64,000 nt of DNA from Pratylenchus scribneri (taxonomy: Eukaryota; Nematoda; Chromadorea; Rhabditida; Pratylenchidae), in the NCBI GenBank assembly GCA_030063045.1, contig JAQSEB010000029.1, positions 682,001 through 746,000 of the forward strand, read 5' to 3'. Each line of letters starts with the position of its first letter. Position 1 is the first letter of the stretch. The translations under genes were made by a program, and so were the position numbers. The notes under the pieces were generated by a model, which did not search any database, was not told the origin of the DNA, and saw nothing but the letters and a program-made list of their open reading frames with translations. Of this stretch, positions 12,126-23,843 are shown piece by piece.

Positions 12126-12419
12126 GGAGAGGGTAATATTTAAAGAGAACAAAAATCGTTGAAAACCACTATTTTTGGATTCAATCCCAAATAAGCAATA
12201 TTATTGTCCAACCAAAATACTTATTAGTTAGTATTAAGCTATCCATTCCATCCCCCAAGTCAATTGAGAACATCATTTTGAATTTTGATTTTTGAGTGAG
12301 TTTCCCAAATTTAGCAAAACCCCTCACAGAGGCATCTCTGCTGGAAAATAATTAATGAATTAAAAAATCATCTAGTTTTGTAATTATTTTTTGCACTTCG
12401 ATTTAATTAAATTTATTAA

Positions 12420-12620
12420 AATGACCTCCATTCTTCCTTCTTTTTCCCAAATTTTAAAATTCATTATTATTAATGTATTGCTTTAAAGAAATTAAAATCG
12501 AACAAAATGGGAACAAATTCTATATATTTTTCCAAATACATGTCAATAAAATCTAATCACATGAATCTAATCGAATAAATGCAATGTTCCATTTTATAAT
12601 TTCAATCATTCCCCACCAAA
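12420..12620. repeat. Diverged copy of the DNA flanking the 10.8-kb foldback element
   Basis: Aligns by eye to 10600-10774 plus 11181-11300 (shared AAAATTCATTATTATT, GAACAAATTCTA, AATCGAATAAATRCAATGTT with R = A or G, TCCATTTTRTAATTTC). It lacks the foldback element, so this is a local duplication that predates or escaped the insertion. Confidence 0.6.
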
Positions 12621-12849
12621 CCCATGTGCTAATAAACATTTGATGAAATGAGAAACAATGAATGACAAAAACAACCTAAAAACTTGTGATAAACCGAAAA
12701 TTAAAATCAAATTTCCATTATTAATTTTTTCCTACATTTACTCCAAATGATGCAACATTTGCGCACTTTTCAGTCATTTTCATCAATTAATATATTTGTC
12801 TACGTAATTTTATGGTTTATTATTTATGGACTATATAAAATTCTTTTTT

Positions 12850-13205
12850 TTTGGCCGAAAGATCATTTTAAAAATTGGAAAATTCCTCAATGGAAGACAC
12901 AAAATTATCAAATAAACCAAAATTAATCAATATTTGATCATTTTCCCTTTAATTTTAAACATTAATTTGTCCTTATATATTATTTGATAAATTCTGGTGG
13001 TATATTTAGTTATGGTTATGATTTATTGGGGAAAATCGTTTTAAAAATTGGAAATTCCCCAATGGAAGACACAAAAAATTATCACATAGGCCAATAATAA
13101 AATTATGACAGAGACAGAGGCCAAGGCCATAATTTTTAATCTATATTTGATCATTCCCTTATATTTTAAAAACATTAATTTGTCCCTAAAATATTTGATG
13201 AATTG
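12850..13205. repeat. Tandem diverged duplication
   Basis: Two copies of about 160 bp share TTTTAAAAATTGGAAA, CAATGGAAGACACAAAA, TATTTGATCATT and ACATTAATTTGTCC, at about 12855-12990 and 13030-13200. Non-coding. Confidence 0.6.
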
Positions 13206-13391
13206 TGGACATTTCTATTTATGAAATTTCCCCATGGAAAATTACCCTCCTTTTATTTCCAATTCCCCTCATAATTTGATAGATTTTACCTCTCAATTTT
13301 CACTTTTTTGATAAATTTATTCCCCTTATTTGACCTTCGCTCTAAATTTTTGTTCATTTTTATCAAATAATTTTTATCATAAAAGTGTATT

Positions 13392-13604
13392 TTATATTGG
13401 AACCCATCGCACAATCAACTTTCGATGGAAAAAAAAGGCATAATAAATGATGAAAAGTGAAGCGAAAATTGCTAATATTATCAAAAGTATGATCAACAAA
13501 AGAATGAGGAGACATTTTCCAGTTTGGCTTACTGGACTGACTGAGAGTACATCCTTTTTCTCGCCCATTTCCCAATCCAACAGCGCATCCCCAAAATCCT
13601 CTTC
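13392..13604 (-). CDS. Possible exon of a single-pass membrane protein
   Basis: An open frame preceded by a TAG acceptor at 13606-13605 reads EEDFGDALLDWEMGEKKD, then a strongly hydrophobic run CLLILLLIILLIILAIFA and a short basic end (HRKLIVRWVPI, stop). An acidic head, one membrane helix and a basic tail suit a small membrane protein. No upstream exon was found; an internal ATG at 13580 could start a 62-residue form. AT-rich DNA often makes hydrophobic frames by chance, so this is tentative. Confidence 0.3.
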   Translation of the reverse strand, partial: EEDFGDALLDWEMGEKKDVLSVSPVSQTGKCLLILLLIILLIILAIFASLFIIYYAFFFHRKLIVRWVPI

Positions 13605-13696
13605 CTATTCACATCATTAATTCCCATTTATATTTGTGAAGATCCCCCAAACATTTTTGACAACGACCAAATCGAAAATAATATTTATTAGAGTTA

Positions 13697-14060
13697 ATAT
13701 TGGGGAAATTAGCTTGTTCCGGAATATGCCCCTCTGGGCTAACTAACTTTGGAAATCTCATCAGCCTCTAGGACCTAGGAGTCGAGCAGACCCCCGAGAG
13801 TAGGCTCATTCGATTCCGGCATGGTCGATTTTATTTATTGGATTTCAATTTCAGACAGGTTGGCCTTACCCTTAACCCTAAGTCTTGGCCTAACCCCTAA
13901 CCCGGTTCTGAAAAATGAAATCCAATAAATATAAACGACCATTCTGATGTGTCGAATACTCTCGATTCTATTCAACACCCAAAAGCCAAAAACCCGGAAT
14001 TTCCAAAATTAGTATAGGCCCTTCGCCTAGTTAATTTTGGAATTAGCTAATTTCCAATAT
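13697..14060. mobile_element. Foldback element upstream of SAM synthetase
   Basis: Inverted repeat of about 360 bp. Left end AATATTGGGGAAATTAGCT, right end reversed AATATTGGAAATTAGCTA; inner arms share CGAGAGTA and TTTATTGGATTTCA. The centre holds TTACCCTTAACCCTAAG and CCTAACCCCTAACCC. Ends about 55 bp before the start codon of the next gene, so it may supply part of its promoter or 5' leader. Confidence 0.7.
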
Positions 14061-14116
14061 TATCTATGATTTATTTATATTCCTCAATTCCATTCCCTAA
14101 ATTATTAGAGAAGAAA

Positions 14117-17100
14117 ATGTTGAAAACTGGATTGGCATTGGCACCGAATGCCACCGTTACCAATGGTCATAGCATTGCAAAGGCCCCTTCGACTAATGGC
14201 CCCACAAATGGCCATGGAATTCCTCCGCCTACATTCAATCAATTAATTGCCGTAGATGAAGCCATTTCTAATGATTTAATTGTGGAAAAGAATAAACCCG
14301 AGGAAAAACCCGAATTTGCCAATAATTCATTCCTCTTCACTTCTGAATCAGTCGGTGAAGGGCATCCGGATAAAGTGAGGCGAAGATTTTAACTTGCCTA
14401 TTTTTTTTTATTTTTTTAGATGTGCGATCAGGTCAGCCTCGGTGAAATAGGGTAATTTGAGTAATTGGGCCAATTCTTTTCGCCATAGCTCAACAAGGAA
14501 GCAGCCAATTTAGGAAAACGATAGGCCATTTTAAAGCTCTAAATACCCTCTAAAAAGTGGCTTTTCAAATTTTTTTGAAAACTTTATTTTTTATAAATTA
14601 AGCGGATTTTCTCATCAGTCAGTTATAAAATTCGAATTTATTACATTTAAATATATTTAACTTATAAAAATCGAGATTTTAATTAAATTTTATAATGCCA
14701 CTTTATAGAAGATACTTTGGGCTTTCGAATGGTAAATCGCTTTCACTGATTATCTTTTGCCCCTATTGGCCAAATTTCAAAATACCCAAATGTCCTCTAC
14801 CCTAGCCTTGGAATTAAAACAAATTTCCCAATAAATTCACATCCTTTTTAAAGATATCCGATGCAATTTTGGATGCACATTTGGCATTGGATCCAAATGC
14901 CAAAGTGGCATGCGGTAAATCTTCCTCTGTTTCATTTTTATTTCAATTTATTAAAAATAGAAACTGTAACAAAAACTGGAATGGTTTTGGTGTGTGGCGA
15001 AATCACCAGCACTGCAACGGTGGATTATCAGAAAATTGTTCGGGAAACAATCAAACAAATTGGCTATGATGATTCCAGTAAAGGTGAGAGAATAATGGAT
15101 AATTTACAGCTATTAGAATGCTCAAAAATTTCCAAATCATTTGAATATTGAGATATTAAACTAATTTGTTACCATTTTATGACTTGGATTGGGACTGGGA
15201 ATTATGGAAATTGAAAAAATTATTATGATAAAAAAATGGTATACAAAAAAAATGGTAAAATAGGTCTAATTCGATACATTTTGACCATGAAATTTTAGTG
15301 GCTAATTAATTAATTGAAAAAGTTTTGATCAAAAAATCGACAAATTAAACGAAAATTCGGTTGATACTTATCAATGAATTGAAATAAAATTAGGGCCAAA
15401 AATAAAAAATAGGTCAAAAATTGGACAGATTTCCTTTGTGGTCGTAACTTTGGGGCCTATAAATTTCTAAAAATCATTTTAATATCAAAATGCTCGCCAT
15501 ATATAGTTTAATTTTATGTTATTAATTAAATATTTAGAAATTTAATTTAAATATTTGCCATCACAAAAATTTCTTAACTTCCTCATCAATGAATTTAATT
15601 TATTCCCCAAACTTGGAATATAGGATTCGACTATAAAACGTGCAATGTTTTGGTTGCCCTCGAAAGGCAATCGCCCGAAATTGCTGCCGGCGTCCACGTG
15701 GACAAGGATGAGGAGAATTTGGGTGCCGGAGACCAAGTTGGATGGAAAAGGCCAAAAATAAATATTTTCTACTAAATTAAAGGGAATTATGTTCGGCTAT
15801 GCATCGGATGAAAGCCCCGAGGCGATGCCATTGACTTTGATCCTATCCCATAAATTGAATGCCAAATTCCATGAATTACGAAGGGATGGGACATTGCCAT
15901 GGGCCCGGCCAGATTCAAAATCACAGGTTTAATTTAAAATGCAAATTTTTCTAATAAAATATTTTACAAAGGTCACAATTGAATATGTCCATGAAAATGG
16001 GGCCTGTGTGCCGCTTCGAGTCCATACTGTAAGTGGAGGGTTGGCAGTGCATTTTCGATGCTAGAGGCCATTTCAATTTGGTGCATTCGCTTTTTGACTC
16101 CTAGCTCAACAAGACTATAGCCATTCAGTAGAATTGGGTTTACCATACGAAAGGCCTGTGTTTCCTCTCTCAAATAGCATTAATTAATTCAATTAATTTC
16201 TACTTCAAAAAATTGGGGAATTAAAAATTTTTAACTGAAAGTCATTTCAATAATATGGATTTATTTTTTGGTCCACAGTCCATTGAGGCTAAAACCAATT
16301 TTGGTAAATTATATACCATTCTTAAGGTCTGATATTCCTCTACAAAATGTTTATAAAATTTTATTTTAATCTCATTATTAAAATAAATTAGTATAAAAAT
16401 TAAATTGAAAACAAAAAAACCGAATTCGGAGAGTATGAAGCTTTTCTCCAAATTGTTTCATAATTCAATAAATTTTAAATACTCAGCTCTTTTAAATGGT
16501 ATATCACTTTCCTAGATTATTTTTCGCCTCATTAAGCTAATAGCCAAAAGCCAAATAAGGTACCCAAATCGATGTTGATTTTATCAAAGAATTTTTAACT
16601 GTAAAATTAATTACTTTTTTCTTTTATTTAAGGTGGTAATTTCTGTTCAACATTCGCCGGACATTCCATTGGAACTTTTACGAAAACAAGTGGAGGATTT
16701 AGTCATCAAAGAGGTCATTCCTTTCCAATTAATTAATCAAAATTGTTGCTTAAATAGGTGATTCCCCCTCATCTTTATCGCAACACCAAATTGCATTTGA
16801 ATCCTTGCGGTTCATTTGCGATTGGAGGGCCAATGGGCGATGCCGGCTTGACTGGCCGTAAAATCATTGTGGACACTTACGGAGGATGGGGGGCACACGG
16901 AGGCGGTGCATTTTCTGGCAAAGATCCAACCAAAGTTGATCGTTCGGCGGCTTATGCCGCTCGATGGGTGGCAAAAAGTCTTGTCAAAGCGGTGGGTGTA
17001 AAATTTTTTTAATAAATAATTTTGAAAAATATTTTTAGGGTCTTTGCCGTCGATGTCTTGTGCAAATTTCATATGCAATTGGCGTCGCTGAGCCACTTTC

Positions 17101-17903
17101 TGTGAGCAAATATTTTAAAAATTTTAAGGAAACATTTAGTTTATAAAAAACATCATTTGATTATGTTTTGGTTTGGGTTTAACGAATTCTGACTTAGTTT
17201 TGAACCATTAAACCAAAATTGGTTTTGAATTTGAACCATTAAACCAAAAACGGTTTAAACCGTTTAATACCATTTAATTGTTTACCAAACAAAAATGGGT
17301 TTAAACCGTTTAATACCCTTTAATTATTGACCAAACCAAAATGGGTTTAAACCGTTTAATACCCTTTAATTGTTGACCAAACCATAACAAATTATATACC
17401 ATTCAATGCGTCTGACCAGCTCTATCCAATTTGGGGTTTGGACAAACCTTTCTTAAACCATTATAATCTCTTTTTTCGATATTTTCAATTTTTTCTGGCA
17501 AATTAATTGAATTCAATTCATTTTTTTGTTATTTTCATAGATTATGGTCACCCATTTTGGCACATCGGCAATCAGTGAATTTGAATTGCTCAAAATTGTT
17601 CAGAATAATTTTGATCTTCGACCCGGCGCAATAATTAAGTCAATTTTCAATCATTTTTATTTTTTAGCCTTTTAAATCTCCACAGGTCCCTTGGCCTGAA
17701 TCGACCAATTTATCAAAAAACGGCAGCCAATGGCCATTTTGGAAATGCCAAATTTCCTTGTAAATTTTACATTTTTTATCTTTTAATTTTCCAATTATAA
17801 TAAATTTTCAGGGGAATGCCCAAAGGAACTTTTGTTGCCAAAACAAATTGAGGCCAAATTGAAATTGCTTCAATTGAATGGAAATGGGAAAATGATGAAT
17901 TAA
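14117..17903 (+). CDS. sams: S-adenosylmethionine synthetase
   Basis: Makes S-adenosylmethionine from methionine and ATP in the cytosol. Thirteen exons in phase: 14117-14374, 14420-14431, 14854-14914, 14961-15083, 15624-15736, 15783-15926, 15972-16028, 16633-16713, 16758-16991, 17039-17101, 17541-17638, 17686-17759, 17812-17903; 469 residues. Diagnostic motifs: [11 protein letters not shown] (ends at residue 86), [26 protein letters not shown], and the P-loop-like [14 protein letters not shown] near residue 331. About 70 residues of Asn/Pro/Gly-rich sequence precede the conserved core, which makes the protein longer than the usual 390-400. The start at 14117 follows an ATTAG acceptor. Exon 2 is only 12 nt. 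Introns at 14432, 16029 and 17102 hold repeats. Confidence 0.97.
14445..14805. repeat. Foldback element family 2, copy 4
   Basis: Left arm has TTTTCGCCATAGCTCAACAA and TACCCTCTAAAAAGTGGC; right arm has GCCACTTTATAGAAG and CTTTCGAATGGTAAATCGC, complementary to the left. Intronic in SAM synthetase. Confidence 0.7.
16035..16560. repeat. Foldback element family 2, copy 5
   Basis: Shares CTAGCTCAACAAGACTATAG, TTTACCATACGAAAGGCC, GTTTCCTCT and the complementary right half (TTTAAATGGTATATCACTTT). Intronic in SAM synthetase, 16029-16632. Confidence 0.6.
17150..17475 (+). repeat. 46-bp satellite element, copy 3 (about 3 units)
   Basis: Left flank TTTGATTATGTTTTGGTTTG, three units, right flank CAAATTATATACCATTCAAT and CAGCTCTATCCAATTTGGGG, as in copy 1. 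Fills SAM synthetase intron 17102-17540. Confidence 0.9.
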
Positions 17904-19453
17904 ACATGTGAAAGGAAGAATGTCTGAATTATATGAATTTTTAATTTTATTTAAATCAATTTTAATTTAGTAGATTTATTTAATTGTAAAAAATTGTCCA
18001 CATTTATCCAAATAATTTGAAATAAAGAATATTCCCTCTTGCCTTGGAAAATAAAAATATGTGGAAATTAATTTAAAATAATTTATATTTATTTATAATT
18101 GTAAAAATTTCCATCCAAAAATTTTAAATAAAGAAATATTTCTTTCATTCCGATTTAATTTGAAAAAGGAATAAACCAGTTTTGAAATTGAAATTCGTCA
18201 GAAAAATAAGAAAATGAATGGATCATCTTTTTCCCACTCGAGCGAGTTAATTAGAAACGGAAAAAATGGTGCCGATTTTCAAGGGCAATGAACCAACCAA
18301 CCAAAAAAGAACCGGAACTTTGCAAAAATTAGAGGAGATTTTGGCTTGACCACCTTGGAAATGGGCGGATTAGAAAGAGAATGGTGTGGAAATGAAAAGA
18401 AACTGGCATTGGATTTGGGTCAACGGTCAATATCCTCCAAACTACAATGCGAAAAGAACTGAATAAAAATGCAAAAAAAAAGTTGATGAGAAAATAATGG
18501 ATTTTTGCATCAAAAGTAGCTTTTGACTTCTAATAAATCAGAAATCCGTTTTAGACCCTAAAACCGTACCTATACCAATTTCTTTAGATCTCATCGTGAT
18601 GCGTCGATTATTATATAAAATGCCAAGTTTTGACCAAAAATTAAAGGGTATTAAACCTTTTAAACCAATTTTTTTTGGTTTTATACTCTTTAATTTTGGG
18701 CCAAAACCGTGACAAATTATCATACCATTCGATGGGTCTCGATGAGAACAAAATGTTATAAGGTTTATAGGGTCTAAAATCGGTTTCTGATTTATTAAAA
18801 GTCAAAAATTGTTTGCCGATGCCGAAAAAAAAAATATTTTCCATGAGAAAATAATGAAAAAGAAATGAATCATCCAACAAAAATGCACATTTTTGGACAC
18901 AATTTCATCATTAAAAACTGGAAATAAAAAATTGGATGAATAAGCAAACAATAGAAGGAGAAGAATGCCCTTAGGCAACATTTGGATTTTGGTCCATTTT
19001 GCCACATATGTAAACATAAATAAATAAGAAAAAACTGGGTCACCGATGAATGAAGATGATGATCGACAAATTAGGGATGACACTTCCAAAAAGGTGATGG
19101 AAATTTGGGTTTAATAGACTGGTTTTATCCTTGAATTAATATCCATCCCTTCTTGCTGCCAGCCGTTTTCCTTCCTTTGTTGCTGCCAGCCGATGATCTG
19201 CGCTTCATCCACAACACAAAAATAACCGGCTTGAGGTATAAAACAAGCACACAACTACCCGCCCTTGGCGCGAATATATTCCTTCATTCACATTCAAATC
19301 CGCCGAGCCATTCCCTTCCCCCACATTTTCTGCTACGTGCGCCATAAAAAAGCGTTGGAACTGCTTCGGCTCACATTCAGCAACAATTTAGTCAGTCAGT
19401 CAGTTAATTGTGCGCAGAAAAAAGGAATAATTATTGAACATTTCTCGGCGAAC
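17904..19453. other. Intergenic, with a decayed 46-bp satellite remnant
   Basis: 3' flank of SAM synthetase and 5' flank of the ground-like gene. A degenerate piece of the 46-bp element lies at about 18610-18790 (AATTAAAGGGTATTAAACC, then CAAATTATCATACCATTCGA). A hydrophobic minus-strand frame at 18978-18802 starting MLPKGILLLLLFAYSS resembles a signal peptide, but no further exon supports it. At 19155-19195 GCTGCCAGCCG occurs twice. Confidence 0.5.
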
Positions 19454-21156
19454 ATGTCAATGTCCACATTGCCCCTTTTGGTCATTTCAATGTTGATTTT
19501 GGCCAATCATTGCGCCAATGGATTCGGATTCGGTGGAGGATGCGGATGTAAGGCAATGGGGATATTTAATTTGGCGAAAGTAAAGTTCAAAATAATTATA
19601 TTGGTTTAAGTTTCTTATATTCTCAAATCAAATATATCCAAAAATGGATAAAGCTGGTCAAGACGCATTGAATGATGTAATATGGTATGGTTTGGTCAAC
19701 AATTAAAGGAAATTAAACGGTTTAAACCCATTTTGGTTTGGTCAAAAATTAAAGGGTATTAAACCGTTTAAACCCATTTTGGTTTGGTCAACAATTAAAG
19801 GGTATTAAACGGTTTAAACCCATTTTGGTTTGGTCAATAATTAAAGGGTATTAAACGGTTTAAACCCATTTTGGTTTGGTCAACAATTAAAGAGTGTTAA
19901 ACGGTTTAAACCCATTTTGGTTTGGTCAACATTAAAGGGTATTAAACGGTTTAAACCCATTTTGGTTTTATGGTTCAAAACTAATAAGTTAGAAGTTAAA
20001 CCAAAGCTAAAACATATCAAATGATGCATCTTGATGAGATCTATTGATTGAGTAAAATGTTTATATGTTTTCAACAATATTCTGAACCATTTTAACTTTT
20101 AATCTTTCTGCTAAATTATATTAGTGTCCTTTTAATTCCTTTAAATAGGCCCATGTATGCCGCAACCTTGCATACCCCAGCCACCGCCAATTGCAGTTGG
20201 TTTTCCTCTAAATTTGCCTCAATTTTATTCTTTCCCAAAAGTTGCCTTCCCTTTGCCTTCCCCAAATTCAATTGCCCTGTCCACCGCCTCCATGTTGCGG
20301 ATGCGGTTGTGGCCGAAAAAAGCGTGGTGCCATTGAAAGTAAAATGGGAAGCAAAAATTTCCTGAATGGCACTGCTGACGATGAACAACACTGCAATAAT
20401 CCGCACATCCGCCGGATTATTATTAAAGTGAGCAAAGATTGAATGCCTTTAAACGCCATCAAATTTGTACTGGCCAACTTGACGCGAATGACTATAGTTC
20501 ATTAAGGAATGAACCTACTTTGAGACTTTTGATATTAAATTAAAGGGCAGACTTTTGGCTATCAAATGATACTAATTTTATATAGATTGGTTCAGAAATT
20601 ATGAAATTGTGTTCAAAAAACAATTGAAAATTTCCCTAATTCATAATAATGTCATTTTGATTGTTTTATTGGTCATAAATTCATCAATTCTGAACCAATT
20701 TAAATAAAATTAATATCATTTGATAGCCAAAAGTCTACTCTTTAATTTGATATTAAAATCATAAAGATTAGTTTAATTCTTAATGATTTATAATTGTTTG
20801 TACGCCAAGTTGATCCCGAACAAATTAAATTTCTATATGATGGTTTATGCGAGTTATTTTCATTTTAGAATTTGCTCGTCGGTGATCCAATTGCCTCAAA
20901 AGCAGCCATTCATTCGGAATTAAAAGGTCGTCCACCCTCCAAATTAATTAATTTAATTCAACAAATTCCTCTCATCTTTTAGCCAAACTTGGTGGCGACT
21001 ACATTGTCCTTTGTGCCAATTCGCCGGCACTTTCCTTTGCGGCCGATTCAACAACAAATTTCTGCATTGAAGGACATCATGTTGGAATTTATAAAAAAAA
21101 TATATATTTATATTTTGCAAATTTAGGCTTTGAATTGTGCCGTCTTCAAAGTTTAA
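19454..21156 (+). CDS. Ground-like domain secreted protein
   Basis: Secreted protein with a C-terminal ground-like domain, a nematode family related to hedgehog-like ground proteins and linked to cuticle and epidermal function. Exons in phase: 19454-19547, 20149-20195, 20242-20427, 20869-20926, 20983-21080, 21127-21156; 170 residues. Signal peptide at residues 1-22 (MSMSTLPLLVISMLILANHC), then Gly-Phe and Cys/Pro-rich linker (GGGCGC, CPPPPCCGCGCGRKKRG), where RKKR could be a furin-type site. The domain follows: HCNNPHIRRIIIKNLL, GGDYIVLCANSPALSFA, and the final pair FC...LNCAVFKV. The last intron (46 bp) is the least certain; reading through it gives a longer tail. Intron 1 contains a 46-bp satellite, intron 3 a foldback element. 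Confidence 0.87.
19620..20080 (-). repeat. 46-bp satellite element, copy 4 (about 6 units, reversed)
   Basis: Flanks TGGATAAAGCTGGTCAAGAC on the left and AGAAGTTAAACCAAAGC on the right enclose six units read in reverse. Lies in intron 1 of the ground-like gene. Confidence 0.92.
20530..20762. repeat. Foldback element family 1, copy 3
   Basis: Left AATTAAAGGGCAGACTTTTG, right CCAAAAGTCTACTCTTTAAT, inverted. Intronic in the ground-like gene. Confidence 0.8.
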
Positions 21157-23485
21157 AATTGTTTTTCGTGGGAAAAATGACCGACATGACTGAATTACCT
21201 TACTATAATCAACAAGATGCTCAATTCCCATTCCAATAATCTTACATTAATTCTACCAAAATTGAAAATAAAATTTCTATAGAAATAATAAATTTTGTAG
21301 TTTTTAATACATACTTTCTTTTTATTGGATAATTTCATGGAATTTGAAAGAAGGACAAAAGGGGGAAAATGGCTGAATAAATAAAAAGTTCTTCACAAAT
21401 TTGCCGTAAAAGTAAAAATTGAAATTTATCCCAGCAGAAATTTACCCATTTTTTACCAATTTGTTACCACATAGTCCAAAATGATGAAAATGAATTCACA
21501 TTTTATTTGAATGAAAAAATAAAGAATTCGAATCCTATTAAGGGAATGGATATATTGGATGGAATTGGTTATTCAAACACTAATTCAAACACATTTTTCG
21601 GAGGATTCATTGCAATTTTTACCATTTTTAATTCTCCAGAAATTCTAATCTAGTAAATTGTTATTTCCAAATGGGTGTGCATTATTTTGCCGAATGATTT
21701 AAATGGTTTTGCCGAAAAAATGTTTTACTATCCATGATTAAATTTTTTTTGTCAATCGCTTGACAGTTTTTTTGTCAATCACTCCATTTGATTGCTCTAT
21801 TATTGAAAACTTGACAGAGTTTGAATTAACCTCAGAGGTGTTTACGGCGAACCGAGCAATTTAGGTGGCCGGCCCAAGATGGGATGTGTGTGACTGCTTG
21901 ATCAGCCTGCTGTCGAAAAAAATTTCACGAAAAGGATTAAAACAATATATGAATGAGTGAATAAAAATAAATTAATCCCAATTCCTTCAAATAATGCCAA
22001 ATTATTTACACTTTTATTAGGAAAAATATAACTTCTGAACCAATTGTATCTATTTGAACACAATCAAAATATATTCTTGTTCATTTTACTTCCAAATAGG
22101 TAAGAATTAGTGGATGGAAATTAGCATATTTCCGGTGAGATATTGCCGATTTTGAGCAGGTTTCATCATTTGTCATCGATGAATGAATATCGGCCGAAGT
22201 AGAATCTGAAGTCAGAAATGATTCTGCCGTCGGCAAAAATCAATAGTTTCAGTTCATTATTGAGAAGAATTGATAAAAGAAATTAGTTAATTTAATTAGG
22301 AAATTATAAAAGAATTATGGCCGAAGAATAGCGGAATTTATTAGAGGATTGCAAAACATTCGATTGAGGATTGTAAAACAAGCGTAATTAATTGAAAGAT
22401 GATTGTAAAACCGACTAAATTTTAACGAGAATCTATTCCATTCATTCACATTCGCACCATTATGGACCAAAATTAAGCTTGGAATAGTCAAAAATGTTTG
22501 TGAATGGTTCTGATTCTGACCACCGTCGTGTTTGATTCATCCAAATTGGGCACATCTATATTTTTTCCACGGAAAAATTTCTTCCAATTCCATATTTTAT
22601 TATTATTATATTATTGTATATATTCAATTTGTTATTCTATCTCAAATAAATTCTGTGATTTTATGAATTATAATGACATGTCTCTCACCAAAGAAATTAT
22701 TTTTCCATTTTAACTTGCTTTTTAATTAATTTATATTTTTATTTAAGTCATTTGGATATCAGTTATTTTGTTTCAGTTTATAAAAGTAGTAGAGAAGAAT
22801 TAAGTGATTTTAAATTATACACGGAAATGCTTATTTTTTAAATTGATAAATGCTTGTATAAAATTTTTTACAACATTTAACATTTTTAGCTAAAAAAATA
22901 TTAAATGATTTTATACATCTGAATTCGAAATTTACCACTAACTTTATAAGTCAAACATGATCACTGATCATATGAATAATTCTCTCTTAATTTTCTTTTT
23001 TTAATTATTAAGTTCATTTCGAATAATAAATGCAAAAAAAAAAACACCAATTAAAATCGTGGGAATTGGAACAAGGGTAGACACTTTGCCGATCAAGTCC
23101 CCTCCTCATTTGTTTAAGGCGGAAGTCATTTGTGGTTAATTCTTCGGGCACAGCTCTGTGAGAAATGAGAAAACGCCCCAAAATCACCTCAACTTTTCAT
23201 CAGTCAATGTGAAAAGGAAAAATTGAGTGGCAAAACAAACTGGCAAATAAAATTCCACCAAAATTCCTAGGCCATTTATTGACAAGAATTGTTTGGCCAA
23301 AACGGCGAAAATATCATTTTATGCACGAAAAGTCGCCGAATTCTGCAGTAATTAAAAGCAGGACGGCAAGGTCCGTTCCAAAATAATAATATTTAAAGAT
23401 ACTTAAACCAGAATATTAAAAAATATTATCGCCATTTATAATTAATAATTCATCAATTATTGAACCAATTTTTTATTTTTTCTAT
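21157..23485. other. Intergenic, nothing recognised
   Basis: About 2.3 kb of AT-rich DNA after the ground-like gene. No conserved frame, RNA gene or tandem array was seen. It should contain the missing 5' end of the next gene, but no exon of it could be identified with confidence. Confidence 0.4.
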
Positions 23486-23487
23486 AC

Positions 23488-23702
23488 CAAATTAAAGAGC
23501 AGACATTTGGCTATCCAAATATATTAATTTTATTTGAATTGGTTCAGAAATTTGGAATATGTTCCAAACCACACCAAAATAACTTTATTCCATGGATTAG
23601 CGAAATTTACAATGATTTTTTGGGCATAAATTCATCATTTAAGAAAAATTTTAAATTAATTTAATTAAATAGCCGATAATCTGCTTTTTATTTGATAGAA
23701 AA
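23488..23702. repeat. Foldback element family 1, copy 4
   Basis: Left AAATTAAAGAGCAGACATTT, right AGCCGATAATCTGCTTTTTA, inverted and more decayed than the other copies. Confidence 0.65.
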
Positions 23703-23843
23703 CAATCAAAATTGGTTCAATCTTTAGTTAGTTATCAATCATAAATTATGACACGTTGGGTTGTTCAGGAATTAGCAGAAAAGAAATAAATTTCCAGAAT
23801 ATTTTTGTGCATTCGTTAATTTTTGCCTTTCACCATTTTTTAG

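Noticed and set aside
13860..13910. Telomere-like CCCTTAACCCTAAG and CCTAACCCCTAACCC
   Set aside because: Only a few irregular units, not a TTAGGC-type array; it is the centre of a foldback element.
18802..19089. Secreted protein starting MLPKGILLLLLFAYSS on the minus strand
   Set aside because: A hydrophobic start alone is common in AT-rich DNA; no second exon and the rest is low-complexity.
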